Source: Hydrogenophaga sp.
Lineage (GTDB): Bacteria; Pseudomonadota; Gammaproteobacteria; Burkholderiales; Burkholderiaceae_C
DNA: 64,000 nucleotides
Reading direction: 5' to 3'
Assembly (NCBI GenBank): GCA_016741995.1
Contig: JACVCO010000002.1
Span: 1-64,000, forward strand
Both the position numbers and the translations under genes were made by a program. This document shows positions 62,218 to 64,000 of this stretch, piece by piece. Each line of letters begins with the position of its first letter. Positions within the stretch are counted from its first letter, which is position 1. The notes beneath the pieces are model-generated. The model had not been told where the DNA came from, made no database searches, and saw nothing but the letters and a program-made list of their open reading frames with translations.

Positions 62218-62508
62218 TTACCTTGCAAAGACGATCGTGGCGAGCAGAAGGAGGTAGACAGCGGCTGTAGACCAAAAGACGGCCTCACGCGCCAGGGCGT
62301 ACCCCTTGCCACTTCCTTCCAGTTCGATGAACACCACAGGCCACATATCCCCGTCGAACCAGTAGGCGAGCAAATTCCACGAGAAGAAGGCCCAAGCTAT
62401 TAGGAGCCCTCCATTCGTGAATTCACGTGTATCGCCTAGCGCTATCAATAGCAGTGTCAACACGGAAAGTGGCGCCCAAGTGGAGAGCGATTTGGTTCTT
62501 CTTTTCAT
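62218..62508 (-). CDS. Small membrane protein, DMWP family copy A (intact)
   Basis: 96 residues from ATG 62508 with GGGAGG eight bases upstream. Three hydrophobic segments (about 10-25, 30-48, 72-92) flank a loop YWFDGDMWPVVFIELEG. It is clearly paralogous to the frame-shifted gene at 63335-63624 (YGFGRDMWPWIFLELKGG; end LLLATIVFAR versus LLATIAFSG), and its start matches the truncated gene at 62985-63107. The function is unknown; it resembles small membrane immunity proteins in size and context. Confidence 0.7.
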   Translation of the reverse strand: MKRRTKSLSTWAPLSVLTLLLIALGDTREFTNGGLLIAWAFFSWNLLAYWFDGDMWPVVFIELEGSGKGYALAREAVFWSTAAVYLLLLATIVFAR

Positions 62509-62688
62509 TTTTTTGCCTCCCATAAGGTTCGAGTGCTCGCCCGATTCGATGCGCGTCACGTTGCCCGGGTTGCTGCCGGCCTCAATGCGCGCGTTGCGCT
62601 GAATGGCATCCGCCCAGTCGGCGTTGCCGCGGGCCTGGTTGGCCGACGCGTTGAGCGTGATGCCGTTGGGGGCGCCACTATTCAGTAC
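62509..62688 (-). pseudogene. GC-rich orphan coding fragment in frame with DMWP copy A
   Basis: After a stop at 62689-62691 this frame is open and runs without interruption into the membrane protein. It encodes natural-looking sequence (SGAPNGITLNASANQARG, ADWADAIQRNARIEAG, NVTRIESGEHSNLMGG) but no good start with a ribosome site. The GC level is much higher than in its flanks. It looks like a displaced piece of a larger exported or toxin protein joined next to the membrane-protein gene. Confidence 0.45.
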
Positions 62689-62923
62689 TTAGCCTTGGGT
62701 AGGCTATGTTCATCAGCTGTGCCGCTTGTTTGATCAACGCGATCGCCTCGATCGAGGCCGCGTACCTTTGGTCTTGCATCTCAAATACGAACACGTCATA
62801 CGCTAACCCGCACTCGCCATGCTCAATGAAATTCCTGATCTCTTTGATGGCAATGGATGTCAACAATTTGATGTCCTTGGTCAATGCGCAAAGGAGCAAC
62901 GCTTCTGGAGCTTGATGGATCAT
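62678..62923 (-). CDS. MafI-like immunity protein
   Basis: 81 residues, acidic and soluble. The core EIRNFIEHGECGLAYDVFVF followed by EAIALIKQAAQLMNI resembles the MafI family of immunity proteins (pattern: EFI-HGE-GLA, then a closing ELxxLM-type helix). MafI-type proteins neutralise MafB or other polymorphic toxins. No matching toxin is in the window. ATG 62923 is chosen; a weak GGAAG site precedes it. The family call is from pattern memory. Confidence 0.55.
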   Translation of the reverse strand: MIHQAPEALLLCALTKDIKLLTSIAIKEIRNFIEHGECGLAYDVFVFEMQDQRYAASIEAIALIKQAAQLMNIAYPRLSTE

Positions 62924-62984
62924 TTAAGCTTCCGGGGAGGTTTGTGGGGTATCCCCGGGGGCGGCACCTATAGATGGAGTTACC

Positions 62985-63107
62985 TCAGATCGAAAAGGCG
63001 ATCGGAAGCAAGCGTTGCCATGCAAGGTCCAAGTCGGCAAAGAGATAGGCGGCGGCTGCAAAAACTATGGCTAGCTCGACCAAGAGCGCTTTACTTGCTT
63101 TCTTCAT
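62985..63107 (-). pseudogene. Truncated DMWP-family copy (40 residues)
   Basis: The frame opens MKKASKALLVELAI and continues YLFADLDLAWQRLLPIAFSI before a stop. This matches the first 40 residues of the frame-shifted copy (MKARSKALWVWGIA, YAFADIGL, RALPLLW) and stops where the second helix should begin. The start overlaps the end of the upstream reading frame by 17 bases. It could be a decayed gene or a minimal one-helix peptide. Confidence 0.55.
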
Positions 63108-63340
63108 TCGTCTTCATCCCAAGTAGGTCAATCTTCACGCGTTCCACGAACGCATCCCAACCACCAGCCAATTCGATCAGTGCGCCGGTACGAGCCGAGG
63201 CTGAAGCTGAATTGGCGCGATAGCTGAGTGCCCTCGGCGATCAGTCGCGCCCTGCTGCCCGTCGCCGAATCCGCTGCAGCACGCACCTGCGCTTCTGCCA
63301 ATCCCACGGTTCCTGTCCGCGCACCTCTCGTCCATCAGCC
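63091..63340 (-). pseudogene. Decayed reading frame ending over the truncated DMWP start
   Basis: No single frame is open throughout. One frame reads VGLAEAQVRAAADSATG and RLIAEGTQLS, then the sequence continues in another frame as SASASARTGALIELAGG and DAFVERVKIDLLGMKTNEESK-type tail to the stop at 63091. A frameshift near 63215-63225 would join them. The last 18 residues resemble the end of the small frame at 63608-63727 (both R-[VI]-K-[IV]-x-L then T-[ND]-E and a terminal K). Probably the C-terminus of a former toxin or partner gene. Confidence 0.45.
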
Positions 63341-63624
63341 TGAAAACGCGATGGTTGCCAGCAGCCCCAGATACGTTGTAGCGGTTATCCAGAAGTGCAC
63401 CTCGCGGACACCTGACTTCCCTTGGTTGCCACCTTTTAACTCTAAAAAAATCCACGGCCACATATCGCGACCAAAGCCATAGGCGAAGTAGTTCCACGGA
63501 AAAAGCACCAGAGCAACGGTAGCGCTCGGCTCGGGTAAAGCCCTATATCTGCAAAAGCGTAGAGGGCAACGGTCGACGCAGAGGCGATGCCCCAGACCCA
63601 AAGCGCCTTACTTCTCGCCTTCAT
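63335..63624 (-). pseudogene. DMWP family copy B, broken by a one-base homopolymer deletion
   Basis: From ATG 63624 the frame reads MKARSKALWVWGIA to LPLLWCFF, and the protein then continues in the next frame as PWNYFAYGFGRDMWPWIF to LLATIAFSG. The break is at the five-base A-run 63500-63504 (plus strand). Adding one base restores a 96-residue protein, exactly the length of copy A. So this is a recent mutation, a sequencing error, or a slippage site. The start overlaps the preceding small frame by 17 bases. Confidence 0.75.
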
Positions 63625-63727
63625 CGGTGTTCAATCTCCAAAGATTGACTTTGATTCGGTAGGCACCTTGAGCTTTGACGTGTGGCTCACAGTCCTTCGG
63701 ACTTGTCGATGTCGTCAGGCGCCTCAT
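63608..63727 (-). CDS. Small frame overlapping two membrane-protein genes (39 residues)
   Basis: ATG 63727 lies inside the end of the 95-residue DPLGWR gene and the stop (63608-63610) lies inside the start of DMWP copy B. The product opens MRRLTTSTSPKD and ends with a basic segment AYRIKVNLWRLNTDEGEK. That ending is similar to the end of the decayed frame at 63091. It may be a genuine coupled small gene or the surviving tail of a lost gene. No family recognised. Confidence 0.35.
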   Translation of the reverse strand: MRRLTTSTSPKDCEPHVKAQGAYRIKVNLWRLNTDEGEK

Positions 63728-63974
63728 ACGTCTTCTTGGCTTTTCGCCAGCCAAGGGGATCTCGATCGAATGGCGGCGGTACACCTATGGAGGCCGCCGA
63801 GTTGCACATGCTTGCAAAGCCCAGAAGTGCGAGCGCCAAAACTAGGCTGACGATTCCCATCCAGCGGTTGTTGGCCCAGAAGAACGTGTATATGACAAGC
63901 GCAGCGGCGAGCATTACGCAGGCAAGTGTGCCCAGCCCCGTCAGGCGACCTTTGTTGAGCAGCCAATGTTTCAT
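63687..63974 (-). CDS. Small membrane protein, DPLGWR family copy B
   Basis: 95 residues from ATG 63974, with AAAGGA upstream. Two strongly hydrophobic helices (about 12-32 and 38-56) are followed by FDRDPLGWRKAKKTYEAPDD, nearly the same tail as copy A at 61600-61884. The opening KGRLTGLGTLA also matches DGRLSKRVRSIA of copy A. The start overlaps the stop of a frame coming from beyond the window (ATGA). Function unknown. Confidence 0.7.
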   Translation of the reverse strand: MKHWLLNKGRLTGLGTLACVMLAAALVIYTFFWANNRWMGIVSLVLALALLGFASMCNSAASIGVPPPFDRDPLGWRKAKKTYEAPDDIDKSEGL

Positions 63975-64000
63975 TTCGATGTCCTTTCTAGAAAGGCCTT
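63971..64000 (-). CDS. C-terminal end of a gene beyond the window edge
   Basis: The last 30 bases read in one frame as KAFLERTSK and a stop that overlaps the start of the DPLGWR copy B gene (ATGA). This is the only visible part of whatever gene leads the array; a start-stop overlap of this kind suggests translational coupling. Too short for any family call. Confidence 0.3.
   Translation of the reverse strand, partial: KAFLERTSK

Noticed and set aside
61463-64000. Prophage or integrative element remnant
   Set aside because: No integrase, capsid, tail, recombinase or tRNA boundary was seen; only small membrane and immunity-like genes.

Overview
The window looks like chromosome of a high-GC betaproteobacterium, most likely a Comamonadaceae member (Hydrogenophaga/Acidovorax-like Burkholderiales). 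The signs are an adjacent divergent ppc and hemC-hemD-hemX-hemY, an H-NS of the short BpH3/HvrA type, a TrpS with a C-terminal extension, GACAAT-type -10 boxes a few bases before start codons, and uniformly G/C-ending codons. No integrase, transposase, plasmid origin or CRISPR array was seen.

Layout. 1-10.3 kb: Smr-domain protein (cut by the edge), radC, fkpB-ispH, serS, a large diheme DUF1111 lipoprotein, tRNA-Ser(CGA), a membrane histidine kinase with a convergent LuxR-type response regulator, trpS. 10.3-17.1 kb: a leftward cluster rnm(yciV)-two tandem DMT permeases-yciO-M50 protease-trpS, then ppc. 17.2-21.5 kb: haem operon hemCDXY. 21.5-26.5 kb: rne with a leader of about 530 nt, divergent rluC, and an H-NS gene. 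26.5-38 kb: LMW-PTP, sugar-nucleotide epimerase, acyl-CoA synthetase, hydratase, esterase, EamA permease with divergent Lrp regulator, 8-oxoguanine deaminase, hyi-glycerate kinase, and an SOS-boxed radical SAM gene. 38-43.3 kb: thiC-thiO-thiS-thiG-thiE under a TPP riboswitch. 43.4-46.6 kb: amino-acid permease, an exported methyltransferase, a VOC protein, MscS.

46.6-60.9 kb is a purine uptake and catabolism locus: xanthine dehydrogenase (xdhA-xdhB), a divergent LysR regulator, a BMP-family nucleoside/purine ABC transporter (ATPase, two permeases, lipoprotein receptor), a Rieske oxygenase, adenine deaminase, a second BMP receptor behind two 25-bp palindromes, and guanine deaminase. Together these would import purines and deaminate and oxidise adenine and guanine through hypoxanthine/xanthine to urate; no xdhC and no uricase are present here.

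61.5-64.0 kb is different: lower GC, all leftward, made of tiny genes. It holds two paralogous families of small membrane proteins (a 94/95-aa family ending DPLGWRxAKKTYxAP and a 96-aa DMWP family), one copy broken by a single-base loss in a homopolymer, one truncated, a MafI-like immunity protein, and decayed or short reading frames whose ends overlap the starts of the membrane-protein genes in the same way twice. I infer an immunity/orphan-module array of a polymorphic toxin system whose main toxin gene, if present, lies beyond base 64000. This is the best candidate for an undescribed system. The only gene-free stretch above 300 bases is 24471-25041, the rne leader and rne/rluC promoter region.
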